Shown: piece after piece, positions 26,087 to 33,441 of the stretch
Layout of the letters: every line of letters starts with the position of its first letter
Position numbering within the stretch: the first letter of the stretch is position 1
Source of the DNA: Cupriavidus basilensis OR16
GTDB lineage: Bacteria > Pseudomonadota > Gammaproteobacteria > Burkholderiales > Burkholderiaceae
Direction of reading: 5' to 3'
Length of the DNA: 59,260 bases
NCBI RefSeq assembly: GCF_000243095.1
Contig: NZ_AHJE01000093.1
Location: forward strand, 1 to 59,260
Program-made: the position numbers and the translations under genes
Notes under the pieces: generated by a model
Told to the model about the DNA's origin: nothing
Database searches by the model: none
Seen by the model: only the letters and a program-made list of their open reading frames with translations

Positions 26087-26409
26087 GCACCCCGAGCAAC
26101 GCATCGCGCCATCGTGGCGCCCTTAACCTCCCGGCCCGGCCGCGCTTCGACGGTCCGGTGGCGCGCGAGCTGCGCGTCGGCCTGGCGCGGGTCGGCAGCG
26201 AAGTCCGCCGCATGGTCGCCAGGGTGGCGGCACTGCGCGCGCTTCGGGCCGTCGATCGCGAAGAGCGCCGCGCCTCTCGCGAACTGGCATGGCTGCGCAA
26301 CGAACTGGAGCAGGCCGAGCACAACTGGAACTGGCTCCAGATTGAGTACCGCCAGCGTCGCGACGCTCTTAACACCCGCTTGAACAGCGTTGCCGGAGAT
26401 CCGCAATGA
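26083..26409 (+). CDS. Arg-rich coiled-coil early protein
   Basis: 108 aa. ATGA overlap with the previous gene. Residues 40-100 are a long Arg/Glu/Ala helix (RALRAVDREERRASRELAWL, then RNELEQAEHNWNWLQIEYRQ) predicted as a coiled coil. No domain recognised. Confidence 0.65.
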   Translation: MSTPSNASRHRGALNLPARPRFDGPVARELRVGLARVGSEVRRMVARVAALRALRAVDREERRASRELAWLRNELEQAEHNWNWLQIEYRQRRDALNTRLNSVAGDPQ

Positions 26410-26549
26410 AGAGCCTTCGCGAGTTCCTGCACACCCGCCTGGGCATCCTGGTCTGGACGCTGCTGGTGGCCCTGCTGGCCTTCAACCTGGGCCAGATCTC
26501 CAACCCGTCGCAGGGTGTAAAGACCCAGCGCCCGCGCATCACGACCTGA
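26406..26549 (+). CDS. Small single-pass membrane protein
   Basis: 47 aa. ATGA overlap with the preceding stop. A short basic N-terminus (MKSLREFLHTR) precedes one hydrophobic segment (LGILVWTLLVALLAFNLG), then a polar tail. It sits in a tightly overlapping early operon, which supports it being real despite its size. Function unknown. Confidence 0.6.
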   Translation: MKSLREFLHTRLGILVWTLLVALLAFNLGQISNPSQGVKTQRPRITT

Positions 26550-26560
26550 AAGGAAGAATC

Positions 26561-26989
26561 ATGTCGAACAAGCAGAACATCATCGCGCTGATCAAGGGCC
26601 GTCCTGGCATCCGTACGCCGGAGATTACCGACGAGCTGAGCATCGAGAACCCAATCGCCTATATCACGGGCGAGATCGACCGAGGCGAGATCCTGGTAGA
26701 GAAGATCGCATCCGAACTCGGCGGGCGTCCCGTCAATGCCTACCGCCTCAACCCGGACAACCCGCCCGACGAGACGCTGAACCCGCGCCAGCGTGTAGTT
26801 AAGGCACGGGCCGAAGCGCCGGCCGGTGACGACGGTTTCAGCGCGGCGCTGTCCTCCCGCGGCGACCTGACCATCAGCGACGGCCGCAAGTCGGTGCAGC
26901 TCACGCCCGCCATGACCGGCAGCCTGATTGCCTACCTCGACCGCATTAACGTCGACCAGGTCATGAAGGCTGCAGGGGGTGCCGCCTGA
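26561..26989 (+). CDS. Early phage protein with winged-helix-like N-terminus
   Basis: 142 aa with AGGAAG before ATG 26561. Residues 1-60 (NIIALIKGRPGIRTPEITDE, AYITGEIDRGEILVEK) resemble a small winged helix. The C-terminal 50 residues (GDLTISDGRKSVQLTPAMTG, IAYLDRINVDQVM) form a separate conserved-looking region. It overlaps the next gene as TGATG. No function assigned. Confidence 0.68.
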   Translation: MSNKQNIIALIKGRPGIRTPEITDELSIENPIAYITGEIDRGEILVEKIASELGGRPVNAYRLNPDNPPDETLNPRQRVVKARAEAPAGDDGFSAALSSRGDLTISDGRKSVQLTPAMTGSLIAYLDRINVDQVMKAAGGAA

Positions 26990-27582
26990 TGCCGTTGCCA
27001 GCCTTCCGCTGCCCGGTCTGCCGGAACACTCTCACGCTCGATGTCGTGTTCGCGCACGACGGCGTGCGCGAGTCCATCCTGCACCTGGTCAACGCGCACC
27101 CCGAGGCAGGCCGGCTGCTGCGGCCCCTCCTGGCCTATGTGGGCCTCTTCGCCCCGGTTAAGACCGAGATGCGTTATGAGCGCGTCGCGGCCATCCTGGG
27201 CGAGATGGTGGCGCTGATCCACGCCGGCACCGTGCGCGACGCCCACGGCCAGGAATGGCCGGCCCCACTGGAGTACTGGCGTCTGGCCTTTGACGAGATG
27301 ATCGCCCGGCGCGATACCGGCGGCCTGAAGCTGCCGCTGAAGAGCCATGGCTACCTCACCGCAATCGTGGCCGGCATGTCGAACAAGGCCGCGGCGTCCG
27401 CCGAGCGTCACACCGAGGCGCAGCGCGCGGGTCATGCCGGCACAGGGACAGCCCCGGCCCGCTTGCAGACCGTTACGGTCAGCGAACCGCCCGCCCGCAC
27501 GATCGTTCCCGAGCACATCCGTCAAGACATGCTGCGCGCGGTAGGAAGCCGGCGCGCCGAAAACCTTGGAGATAGCAAATGA
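26989..27582 (+). CDS. Early phage protein with N-terminal CxxC
   Basis: 197 aa. RCPVCRNTL at residues 7-15 gives one Cys pair, suggesting a half zinc site. The middle (EYWRLAFDEMIARRDTGGLK, KSHGYLTAIVAGMSNKA) resembles a conserved block in early proteins of Burkholderia and Pseudomonas transposable phages. The C-terminus is low complexity. Coupled to its neighbours by TGATG and ATGA overlaps. Function unknown; DNA replication or modulation is only a guess. Confidence 0.68.
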   Translation: MPLPAFRCPVCRNTLTLDVVFAHDGVRESILHLVNAHPEAGRLLRPLLAYVGLFAPVKTEMRYERVAAILGEMVALIHAGTVRDAHGQEWPAPLEYWRLAFDEMIARRDTGGLKLPLKSHGYLTAIVAGMSNKAAASAERHTEAQRAGHAGTGTAPARLQTVTVSEPPARTIVPEHIRQDMLRAVGSRRAENLGDSK

Positions 27583-27923
27583 AGACTGCACAGCAGATCG
27601 CCGACACCCAGGCGATGTTCGAGATCCTCGCCGGCGAGAAGTACTCCTGGACGCCGGAGCTCTCGGAGCTCGCCGAAGGCTATTTCACCTTCCAGCAGTG
27701 CGCGATGGGCGCAGACAACCCCCTGTCCGTGGCCGAGGCCATTGCGATGTCCGTCGGCCTGATCGGCTTCGCGAACGCCGTCGGTTGGATCAGCGAAGCC
27801 GGTTACCGGGCGCTGATGATCAAGGCTAGCGAAGTTCGGCAGGAAATCTCCTCGCGCTGGGCCGGCCAATTCGTGGTTGTTCCGTTCGGCCGCAGCGCCG
27901 CCACCCCTGCCACCAGCCACTGA
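27579..27923 (+). CDS. Small early phage protein, unknown function
   Basis: 114 aa, ATGA overlap with the preceding gene. Acidic, helical first half (QAMFEILAGEKYSWTPELSE), then a hydrophobic stretch (IAMSVGLIGFANAVGWISEA) that could be a buried helix or a weak membrane segment. No domain recognised. Confidence 0.65.
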   Translation: MKTAQQIADTQAMFEILAGEKYSWTPELSELAEGYFTFQQCAMGADNPLSVAEAIAMSVGLIGFANAVGWISEAGYRALMIKASEVRQEISSRWAGQFVVVPFGRSAATPATSH

Positions 27924-27941
27924 TTTAACTCGGAGCCATCC

Positions 27942-28565
27942 ATGACCCAAGCAGCAACCACCATCCCGACTGGCTACATGCAGGACGCCCGCGGCCGCCT
28001 TATCCGCGAAGAGATGGTTAAACCCATCGACCGCACTCGCGACCAGATCGTCGGTGAGCTGGTCGCGCTGGCCAAGCGCCAGAGCCAGGCGCTGGCCGAG
28101 TTCAAGAAGCGCGTCTTCGGCGACGCCGAGGCGTTCATCTCGATGTCGGCCGAAGAGTACGGTGCCAAGGTCGGCGGCGCCAAGGGCAATGTCACACTGT
28201 TCTCGTTCGACGGTCGTTACAAGGTCCAGATCGCCCGCGCGGAGAACATCACCTTCGACGAGCGTCTGCAGGCGGCCAAGGTGATGATCGACGAGCTGCT
28301 CGCCGAGTGGACCCTGGGCGCACGGCCAGAGCTGCAGGCCATCATCCAGGGCGCCTTCGAAACGGACAAGGAAGGCAACCTGAACACCGGCCGCATCCTC
28401 TCGCTGCGCCGCCTCGACATCCAGGATCCCCGCTGGAAGAAGGCCATGTACGCCATCAGCGACAGCGTCCAGGTGATCGGCACCAAGGCATACGTGCGCT
28501 TCTATGAGCGTGTCGGCGACTCGGAAGAGTACCGGCCCATCTCGCTCGACATCGCGAAGATCTGA
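27942..28565 (+). CDS. DUF3164 family phage protein
   Basis: 207 aa. Matches the DUF3164 family of Mu-like phages: IPTGYMQDARGRLIREEMVK at the start, then KVGGAKGNVTLFSFDGRYKV and a C-terminal SVQVIGTKAYVRFYERVG. The family lies in the early region of transposable phages and has no established function. Start ATG with a GGAGCC upstream, 18 bp after the previous gene. Confidence 0.85.
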   Translation: MTQAATTIPTGYMQDARGRLIREEMVKPIDRTRDQIVGELVALAKRQSQALAEFKKRVFGDAEAFISMSAEEYGAKVGGAKGNVTLFSFDGRYKVQIARAENITFDERLQAAKVMIDELLAEWTLGARPELQAIIQGAFETDKEGNLNTGRILSLRRLDIQDPRWKKAMYAISDSVQVIGTKAYVRFYERVGDSEEYRPISLDIAKI

Positions 28566-28574
28566 GGGACACCC

Positions 28575-28853
28575 ATGGCAACCGCGAAGAAGGCCGTCCC
28601 CATGTGCATCGTCAGCATTGGCTTCCAAGACTACCTCCTGCCGGCCGCGAGCGGCATGAAGCTCGTGGACATCATGACCTCGGCAGTCGAATGTGAAAAG
28701 TCCGGGTACCTGCCTGTCCGGGTCGTCATTGGCGAGCAGCCGGAGGTGAAGCTGGAGATGGTTAAGCCACAGCACATCCGCCAGCGTGCACCACGTCGCG
28801 ATGACGAGCTCGCGCTGGAGAACAACCCGAGCCCCGTGCTCAGACTGCGTTAA
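28575..28853 (+). CDS. Small early phage protein, unknown function
   Basis: 92 aa. A compact alpha/beta N-terminal half (CIVSIGFQDYLLPAASGMKL) and a basic C-terminus (HIRQRAPRRDDEL). GAGGGAC precedes ATG 28575, 9 bp after the DUF3164 gene. No domain recognised. Confidence 0.65.
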   Translation: MATAKKAVPMCIVSIGFQDYLLPAASGMKLVDIMTSAVECEKSGYLPVRVVIGEQPEVKLEMVKPQHIRQRAPRRDDELALENNPSPVLRLR

Positions 28854-28913
28854 GTAACCCGCGCCGGGGCGGTCCAACCCGGACACACCTTTAACCATAG
28901 AAGGAAACGCACC

Positions 28914-29186
28914 ATGAACAAGCAAGACCTGATCGCCCACGTCGCCGATGAAGCCAAGCTGAGCAAGTCCGAGGCCGAGCGTGCTCTGAATGCCGTCATC
29001 AGCGGCGTCACCACGACGCTTGCCGCCGGCGGCACTGTTGCGCTGACCGGCTTCGGCGCCTTCTCGGTGACCAAGCGGGCAGCGCGTGTGTCGCGCAACC
29101 CGCAGAACGGCGAAGCCATCCAGGTGCCCGAGTCGCTGGCGCCGAAGTTCAAGCCCGGCAGCAACCTGAAGGCGGCTGTGGCCTGA
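28914..29186 (+). CDS. HU-family DNA-binding protein
   Basis: 90 aa, full-length HU/IHF fold: MNKQDLIAHVADEAKLSKSE dimer helices, TVALTGFGAFSVTKRAARVS, then the DNA-arm region RNPQNGEAIQVPESLAPKF and the C-terminal helix. A phage-encoded HU would fit transpososome assembly, where Mu relies on host HU and IHF. AGAAGGAAA precedes the ATG. A 20-bp palindrome follows the gene at 29201-29220. Confidence 0.92.
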   Translation: MNKQDLIAHVADEAKLSKSEAERALNAVISGVTTTLAAGGTVALTGFGAFSVTKRAARVSRNPQNGEAIQVPESLAPKFKPGSNLKAAVA

Positions 29187-29194
29187 CCTAGTGA

Positions 29195-29266
29195 TGCGAA
29201 ACACCCGCCGCGGCGGGTGTCTGCCAGGTGTGGTGGCCTGGTACTGATGAGCAGCCAAAGGAGACA
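29195..29266 (+). repeat. Leader repeat, copy 1, with 20-bp palindrome
   Basis: GCGAAACACCCGCC onward to AGCAGCCAAAGGAG. It contains the perfect palindrome at 29201-29220 (ACACCCGCCG and its complement). A second copy at 29472-29537 shares about 60 bp. Each copy leads directly into the ribosome binding site of a small gene. Confidence 0.75.
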
Positions 29267-29269
29267 TGA

Positions 29270-29464
29270 ATGAGCAAGCCCCTCAGTGGTAAGCGTTCCT
29301 TCGAAGCTATGGGACGAAGCGATAAGGATCGAGGCGTGCCATACGGCCTGCGGCGCAACGCAATGCTGTCGTGGCCGCGGTGGGCCCAGCAGGCCTATTG
29401 CAGGGGGCGCGTGATGCAGAGCCGGAATTTCGCGAAGGCAGCGCTGTATGCCTCAAGAGGGTAG
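29270..29464 (+). CDS. Small basic phage protein, unknown function
   Basis: 64 aa, rich in Arg/Lys/Ser with aromatic residues (LSWPRWAQQAYCRGRVMQSR). ATG 29270 follows AGGAGACATGA and is the first gene after the copy-1 leader repeat. An overlapping ATG 6 nt earlier opens only a nine-codon frame. No domain recognised. Confidence 0.5.
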   Translation: MSKPLSGKRSFEAMGRSDKDRGVPYGLRRNAMLSWPRWAQQAYCRGRVMQSRNFAKAALYASRG

Positions 29465-29471
29465 CGCGGTC

Positions 29472-29537
29472 TGCGAAACACCCGCCACAACGGGTGTCTG
29501 CCAGGCGTGGTGGTACTGATGAGCAGCCAAGAGGACT
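29472..29537 (+). repeat. Leader repeat, copy 2
   Basis: Second copy of the 29195-29266 element. The stem ACACCCG/CGGGTGT is kept while the loop has changed to CCACAA, which suggests selection on RNA or DNA structure. It leads into the GAGGA of the next gene. Confidence 0.75.
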
Positions 29538-29542
29538 TAACC

Positions 29543-29692
29543 ATGGGCAACGTGACAATCTCTATTTGGACCCTGTTGATCGCTGCGGTCGTCATCGCTA
29601 GCGGCTTCGCTTGCCTCGGTGCCCTAGTGGCTGCCTTCTGCAAAGGCTGGGCCGCTGAGAGCCGCCAAATCAAACAAGAAGAGGACCGTTAA
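29543..29692 (+). CDS. Small membrane protein
   Basis: 49 aa from ATG 29543 (GAGGACTTAACC upstream). One hydrophobic segment (ISIWTLLIAAVVIASGFACL, continuing GALVAAF) and a charged tail (ESRQIKQEEDR). Directly after the copy-2 leader repeat. Unknown role. Confidence 0.6.
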   Translation: MGNVTISIWTLLIAAVVIASGFACLGALVAAFCKGWAAESRQIKQEEDR

Positions 29693-29694
29693 AA

Positions 29695-29802
29695 ATGCGT
29701 GAACTGATGCTCGCAGCATCGCTGCTGGGTTCCATGCTCGTGATCGCCTGCGTGGCATACATCGGGCACAAGCGCTTCGAGAAGCGCTGCGAAAAAAAAT
29801 GA
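29695..29802 (+). CDS. Very small membrane protein
   Basis: 35 aa: MRELMLAASLLGSMLVIACV then a short Lys/Arg-rich end (HKRFEKRCEKK). It starts 3 nt after the preceding stop within the same small-membrane-protein cluster. Could be a lipoprotein-like or membrane peptide; the evidence is frame, position and a plausible hydrophobic profile only. Confidence 0.45.
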   Translation: MRELMLAASLLGSMLVIACVAYIGHKRFEKRCEKK

Positions 29803-29882
29803 ATAAATCATCGCCATGGCGCAGAACGAATCATCGATTCTTCTGTCCACTTGCTAACCCGTTTCCATAGGCCATCGACTCC

Positions 29883-30317
29883 ATGCTTGATCGCGCCATC
29901 CTCGCCAAGATCCACGTCGCTAAGAAGCAGTTGGCCTTTGCCAAAGAGCTAGCCGAGTTGATCGGTCTTGCGGAAACCATCGCGTTCGTGCGCGCGTTTG
30001 GAGGCCTGGACCTCTGGATTCCGAAGGGGCGCAGAGAGCTAGGCAGCGCCAGGTATGAGGCCATCGCTGAGGTTGTCGGCGCCGAGGCCGCAGAAAAGCT
30101 GATCGCGCGGTATGGCGGCGATCGTATGTACGTTCCTCGGTGCCAGCGTTCCATGACCGAGGAGCGGTGGTCGAGGATCATTGGCGAGTTCGACCGCGGT
30201 GCAAGCGCTCCCGAGCTTGCGTTAAAGTACCGGCTGTCTGAGCGGGCAATCTGGAAAATCCTAAAGAAGCCTGTCAGTTCGGACAATGTTGGTCCAGCTC
30301 AACAACAGCTCTTCTGA
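29883..30317 (+). CDS. Mor-family middle/late transcription activator
   Basis: 144 aa. Mor/C-type activator: a dimerisation region (ELAELIGLAETIAFVRAFGG), then IPKGRRELGSARYEAIAEVV, then a C-terminal helix-turn-helix (FDRGASAPELALKYRLSERA, IWKILKKP). In Mu, Mor drives the middle promoter and its paralogue C drives four late promoters. Only one family member is seen here, so this protein may serve both roles. The five GAACCC[CG] elements at late blocks are candidate targets. The ribosome binding site is weak. An 80-bp gap precedes the gene and may hold its promoter. Confidence 0.88.
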   Translation: MLDRAILAKIHVAKKQLAFAKELAELIGLAETIAFVRAFGGLDLWIPKGRRELGSARYEAIAEVVGAEAAEKLIARYGGDRMYVPRCQRSMTEERWSRIIGEFDRGASAPELALKYRLSERAIWKILKKPVSSDNVGPAQQQLF

Positions 30318-30330
30318 CGGGAAAATCAGG

Positions 30331-30846
30331 ATGCTTGCACGATTGGTACTTCTTGCGGCCTTCACAGCCTCTACATCAGCGTATGCACAGTTCACGGGAC
30401 TTCGGCCATTGACGCTGACACAGTTCCAAAACACATTTAACGGATATGCAAGCGAAGACAGGGAGCCGTCGCTCCGTATCGGTAGGTGTGCAACCGAAAC
30501 GGTTCCCGGAAAGCCGCTGCAGCCCTTTACCTGCAGATCCTCTGGTCCCCTCGGAATCGTTGGCAATCTGAATCCGGACAAGACGATTCACGACACATGG
30601 ATGGTCTACCAAGCAACCGACGTCGCTTCCCGGCAATCTATGCTTCATGCCGCTGCTTATATCGTGCGCACGACGCGCTACGACGAAGCCAGGGATCACA
30701 TTGCTATTGCTCAGCGCCTGCTTCTTGAGGCCAGAAGAAAGCCGGGCGCCATCGCAAAGGAGGATCACGCGGGGGTGAGTTTCGCTGCATCTTCCGACGA
30801 TGGCGACAAGTACGATTTTATTTCTGAACCGGCCAAGCGTCGATAG
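30331..30846 (+). CDS. Secreted phage-encoded protein, unknown function
   Basis: 171 aa from ATG 30331. A clear signal peptide (MLARLVLLAAFTASTSAYAQ) precedes a roughly 150-residue domain with two Cys (RIGRCATETVPG, FTCRSS), probably a periplasmic disulfide. The C-terminal half is helical (SMLHAAAYIVRTTRYDEARD). It lies between the Mor gene and the lysis block and is followed by its own terminator, which suggests a moron expressed apart from late genes. No domain recognised. Confidence 0.65.
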   Translation: MLARLVLLAAFTASTSAYAQFTGLRPLTLTQFQNTFNGYASEDREPSLRIGRCATETVPGKPLQPFTCRSSGPLGIVGNLNPDKTIHDTWMVYQATDVASRQSMLHAAAYIVRTTRYDEARDHIAIAQRLLLEARRKPGAIAKEDHAGVSFAASSDDGDKYDFISEPAKRR

Positions 30847-30870
30847 GACTGGCAAGCATCACTGCTCACA

Positions 30871-30900
30871 GGGCGGCTTCGGCCGCCCCTGTTTGTTCCT
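30871..30900 (+). terminator. Rho-independent terminator
   Basis: GGGCGGC, UUCG tetraloop, GCCGCCC (30871-30888), then the T-rich CTGTTTGTTCCT. It ends the middle operon just before the first late-promoter motif. Confidence 0.75.
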
Positions 30901-30946
30901 GAACCCCGTCATGATCTGCCGAATGCGTCGTATTGCTTACCTTTGC
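30901..30946 (+). promoter_or_regulatory. Predicted late promoter before the lysis block
   Basis: GAACCCCGTC at 30901-30910, with TTACCT about 37 nt downstream as a possible -10. Counterpart of Mu Plys. The motif is shared with sites at 39947, 48486, 51602 and 57364. Confidence 0.5.
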
Positions 30947-31021
30947 GGCATGCGCGCATCGGGTTGAAACCTCCCATCCCGACCTTCCTGGCCACCGTGG
31001 TGCGCGCCCCTGGAGCGCTCC

Positions 31022-31464
31022 ATGGACAGACAGAAGCTCCTCGCCGAACTCAAGCGCGACGAGGATTTGCGGCTCAAGCCCTACGTTGACACGGTAGGCA
31101 AGACCTCCATCGGCATTGGCCGCAATCTCGACGACGTCGGTATCTCGCAGGAAGAAGCCATTTTCCTGGCGCAGAACGACATCGACCGCACCATGCCATG
31201 GCCGACCTGGATGCGAAGCTGCCCTGGTGGCGCCAGCTCGACGAGGTGCGCCAGCGCGTCATCGTCAACATGTGTTTCAACATGGGCATTGGCAACGCGG
31301 CGCTGGGCAAGGGCTTGCTGGGTTTCGTGAACACCCTCGCCAAGGTGAAGGCAGGCGACTACCAGGGCGCGGCCGATGGCATGAAGGCATCGAAGTGGTA
31401 CGGCCAGGTCGGCGCTCGTGCCGAGCGCCTGGTGAAGATGATGCGCACGGGGGTGGCGGCATGA
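31022..31464 (+). pseudogene. Phage lysozyme (endolysin), disrupted by a 5-bp duplication
   Basis: T4-type (GH24) lysozyme. The first frame from ATG 31022 gives the catalytic region with Glu14 and Asp23 in DEDLRLKPYVDTVGKTSIGI, then FLAQNDIDRT. The rest (DLDAKLPWWRQLDEVRQRVI, VNMCFNMGIG, KASKWYGQVGARAERL) is in another frame ending at 31464. The break is a tandem CCATG CCATG at 31191-31200; removing one copy restores a 146-aa enzyme. As sequenced the enzyme is truncated and lysis should fail unless a host function compensates. Confidence 0.85.
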
Positions 31465-31730
31465 AGAACCGCGTCGCTATCCTCATGTCCGCGGCGCTGC
31501 TCAGCGCCGGCGGTCTCGGCGCCATGATCGCCCACTCGGAGATGTCCAAGGCCGTCCCGACCCACACCATCAGCGTTAAGCGCCGCAAGAGCTCCGCCGA
31601 AGACCTGGTCAATCGCTACGTCCTCTCGTACCAGATCCGCAAGACCGGCTGGAGCGTGGCGCAAGGCAAGCGTATGGCCACGAAGGTGCGCAATCGCCGT
31701 CGTAACAAACGCGCGCACGGAGGATGCTGA
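31461..31730 (+). CDS. Small basic membrane-anchored lysis-block protein
   Basis: 89 aa. The ATGA overlap couples it to the lysozyme gene. An N-terminal hydrophobic segment (AILMSAALLSAGGLGAMIAH) is followed by a strongly basic tail (KVRNRRRNKRAHGG). Its place between endolysin and holin suggests a role in lysis, but it lacks a recognisable spanin signature. Confidence 0.6.
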   Translation: MKNRVAILMSAALLSAGGLGAMIAHSEMSKAVPTHTISVKRRKSSAEDLVNRYVLSYQIRKTGWSVAQGKRMATKVRNRRRNKRAHGGC

Positions 31731-31731
31731 T

Positions 31732-32376
31732 ATGGCACTCAAAGACGTTCTGCCCGTCTTGACGAAGCTGGCGCCGATGATCGCTACCGGTCTCGGCGGA
31801 CCGTTGATTGGTGGCGCTGTCGCCGCGCTGGAAGCCGTCTTCGGCCTCTCGCCGAGCGCTGGCCAGAGCATGGACGATCGCCAGCAGACCCTGGCCACTG
31901 CGATCGGCGGCGCCACGTCAGACCAATTGCTCGCACTGCGCAAGGCCGACCAGGACTACCAGGCGCGCATGGCCGAGGCCGGCTTCAAGAATCAGGAGGC
32001 GCTGGCCGCTCTCGCATTCCAGACCGAACAGGCCTACCTCACCGATACTCAGGACGCACGCAAGGCCAATGCCCAGAATGAGCGCGTGTTCTGGTTCGGC
32101 ATGGTCGTGATGACGACCTTTGCTGTGATCATGTTCGCCGCGCTGTGGGGATCCTACCTCCTGCTGATCGGCGATATCACGGTGAAGGACGCCGCGATCG
32201 CCGGCATGGTGTCCGGCTTCATTGGCACGATCATCGGCTACGTCGCAGCCAACGCCCAGCAGGTCGTCAGCTTCTTCTTCGGCAGCTCGCGCGGCTCGGA
32301 TCACAAGACCGACGCAATGACCACGGCCTTCTCCGCTGCGTTCAACAGCAAGTCCGGCACTGGGGCACCCCGTTGA
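31732..32376 (+). CDS. 3TM-type holin
   Basis: 214 aa. N-terminal Ala/Gly-rich amphipathic region, a charged helical middle (DQLLALRKADQDYQARMAEA), then hydrophobic segments (VFWFGMVVMTTFAVIMFAAL, IAGMVSGFIGTIIGYVAANA, VVSFFFGSS). This matches the holin-of-3TMs family seen in Mu-like phages and gene transfer agents. It would permeabilise the inner membrane to release endolysin. Start ATG follows the previous stop by 1 nt. Confidence 0.82.
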   Translation: MALKDVLPVLTKLAPMIATGLGGPLIGGAVAALEAVFGLSPSAGQSMDDRQQTLATAIGGATSDQLLALRKADQDYQARMAEAGFKNQEALAALAFQTEQAYLTDTQDARKANAQNERVFWFGMVVMTTFAVIMFAALWGSYLLLIGDITVKDAAIAGMVSGFIGTIIGYVAANAQQVVSFFFGSSRGSDHKTDAMTTAFSAAFNSKSGTGAPR

Positions 32377-32597
32377 CCCCAGACATCTTCGACCGGGCGA
32401 CCGAGGCGGAAGAACGGCACCGCGAAGACGCGATCGCCCAGGCGCGCGCCCGCGCCCATGCCACTCACGAAAGCCGCGCTGACTGCGCCAAGTGCGGCGA
32501 GCCGATCCCAGAGGCCCGTCGCCTGGCCGTGCAGGGCTGCACCCTTTGCATCGACTGCGCCCGCTGGCGCGAACAACATCAACCCGGACGCCGTTAA
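32373..32597 (+). CDS. TraR/DksA-type zinc-finger protein
   Basis: 74 aa from TTG 32373, which overlaps the holin stop (TTGA). Helical, acidic N-terminus (EAEERHREDAIAQARARAHA), then a C4 zinc finger: CAKCGEPIP, 17 residues, CTLCIDC. Short TraR/DksA-like proteins are common in Mu-like phages and can bind RNA polymerase in its secondary channel. Whether this one alters host transcription is unknown. Confidence 0.82.
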   Translation: MTPDIFDRATEAEERHREDAIAQARARAHATHESRADCAKCGEPIPEARRLAVQGCTLCIDCARWREQHQPGRR

Positions 32598-32921
32598 ATG
32601 CCACTCGAACCCGAAGAACTCCGCATCCTGGGCCGCATCGAAGGCAAGCTCGACGCGCAGGCAGAGAATTTCAAACAGATGGCGACGGCCATCAGCAATC
32701 TGGAAATCAAGCTGGGCGGCCAGATCGCCGATATCGATCGGCGCCTGCGCGAACTTGAGATTGCCAACCCGAGCCGGCTTCAGGAGGAGCAGGAGGACCA
32801 CGGACGCCGTATTGCGTCACTGGAGCGCAGCAGCGCCATGACAGGCGCTATTGCCGGTGCGGGCGCCAGTGTGGGGATGGCCGTCGTCGTCGAACTCCTG
32901 AAGCGCAAGCTCGGGATGTAA
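32598..32921 (+). CDS. Coiled-coil membrane protein (DUF2730-like)
   Basis: 107 aa. Coiled coil at about residues 10-80 (EGKLDAQAENFKQMATAISN, RRLRELEIANPSRLQEEQED) and a C-terminal hydrophobic segment (AMTGAIAGAGASVGMAVVVE) with a KRKLG tail. Position before DUF1804 matches Mu gp25/26-type genes. The ATG directly follows the preceding TAA as GTTAAATG. Confidence 0.7.
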   Translation: MPLEPEELRILGRIEGKLDAQAENFKQMATAISNLEIKLGGQIADIDRRLRELEIANPSRLQEEQEDHGRRIASLERSSAMTGAIAGAGASVGMAVVVELLKRKLGM

Positions 32922-32924
32922 CGC

Positions 32925-33441
32925 ATGGCAAAGTCCGAAGAAACCCGTGCCCTGCTGCGCAAGCACTATGTGTTTGATCGTCTGTCCCTGGAACAGGCAG
33001 CCCGGCTCGCCGATGTCTCGTACACCACGGCAAAGCGCTGGAAGGAACGTGCAGCCGAGGGCGGTGACGACTGGGACAAGGTCCGCACTGCGGCGGTGCT
33101 GGCGGGCGGCAGCGTCGAGCAGCTCTCGCAGCAGATCCTGACCGAGATGCTGGTCCAGTTCAAAGTTCAATGCGGTACTCGAGATGGTTAAGGCCGACGA
33201 AAAGATGCCCGCCACGACCCGCGTCGAGCTGCTCACCAGTCTCATGGACAACATCCACAAGAGCCTGGCTGCCCTGCGTCGATTCATGCCGGAAGTCAAC
33301 GGTCTTGCGGTGGGCATGCGCATCGTGCGCGGCCTGGCTGAGTTCATCCAGGAACGATTCCCGCAGCATGGCGCCGCTTTCGTGGAGATCCTGGAGCCGT
33401 TCGGCGACGTGCTGCCGAAACTTGTGGCGGAAGTGAAGTGA
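32925..33441 (+). pseudogene. DUF1804 protein (probable small terminase subunit), frameshifted
   Basis: The two halves of one DUF1804 (Mu gp27-type) protein lie in different frames. The N-terminal half from ATG 32925 has the helix-turn-helix RLSLEQAARLADVSYTTAKR and QQILTEMLVQFK. The C-terminal half (MVKADEKMPATTRVELLTSL, GLAEFIQERFPQHGAAFVEI) ends at 33441. The joint is the AAA at 33162-33164; with AA the frame stays open and gives a 171-residue protein, the usual family length. The next gene starts with a GTGA overlap, so coupling was originally intact. Confidence 0.85.

Noticed and set aside
29201..29220. 20-bp palindrome after the HU gene as a rho-independent terminator
   Set aside because: No T tract follows, and a second copy lies before another small gene, so a leader element is more likely.
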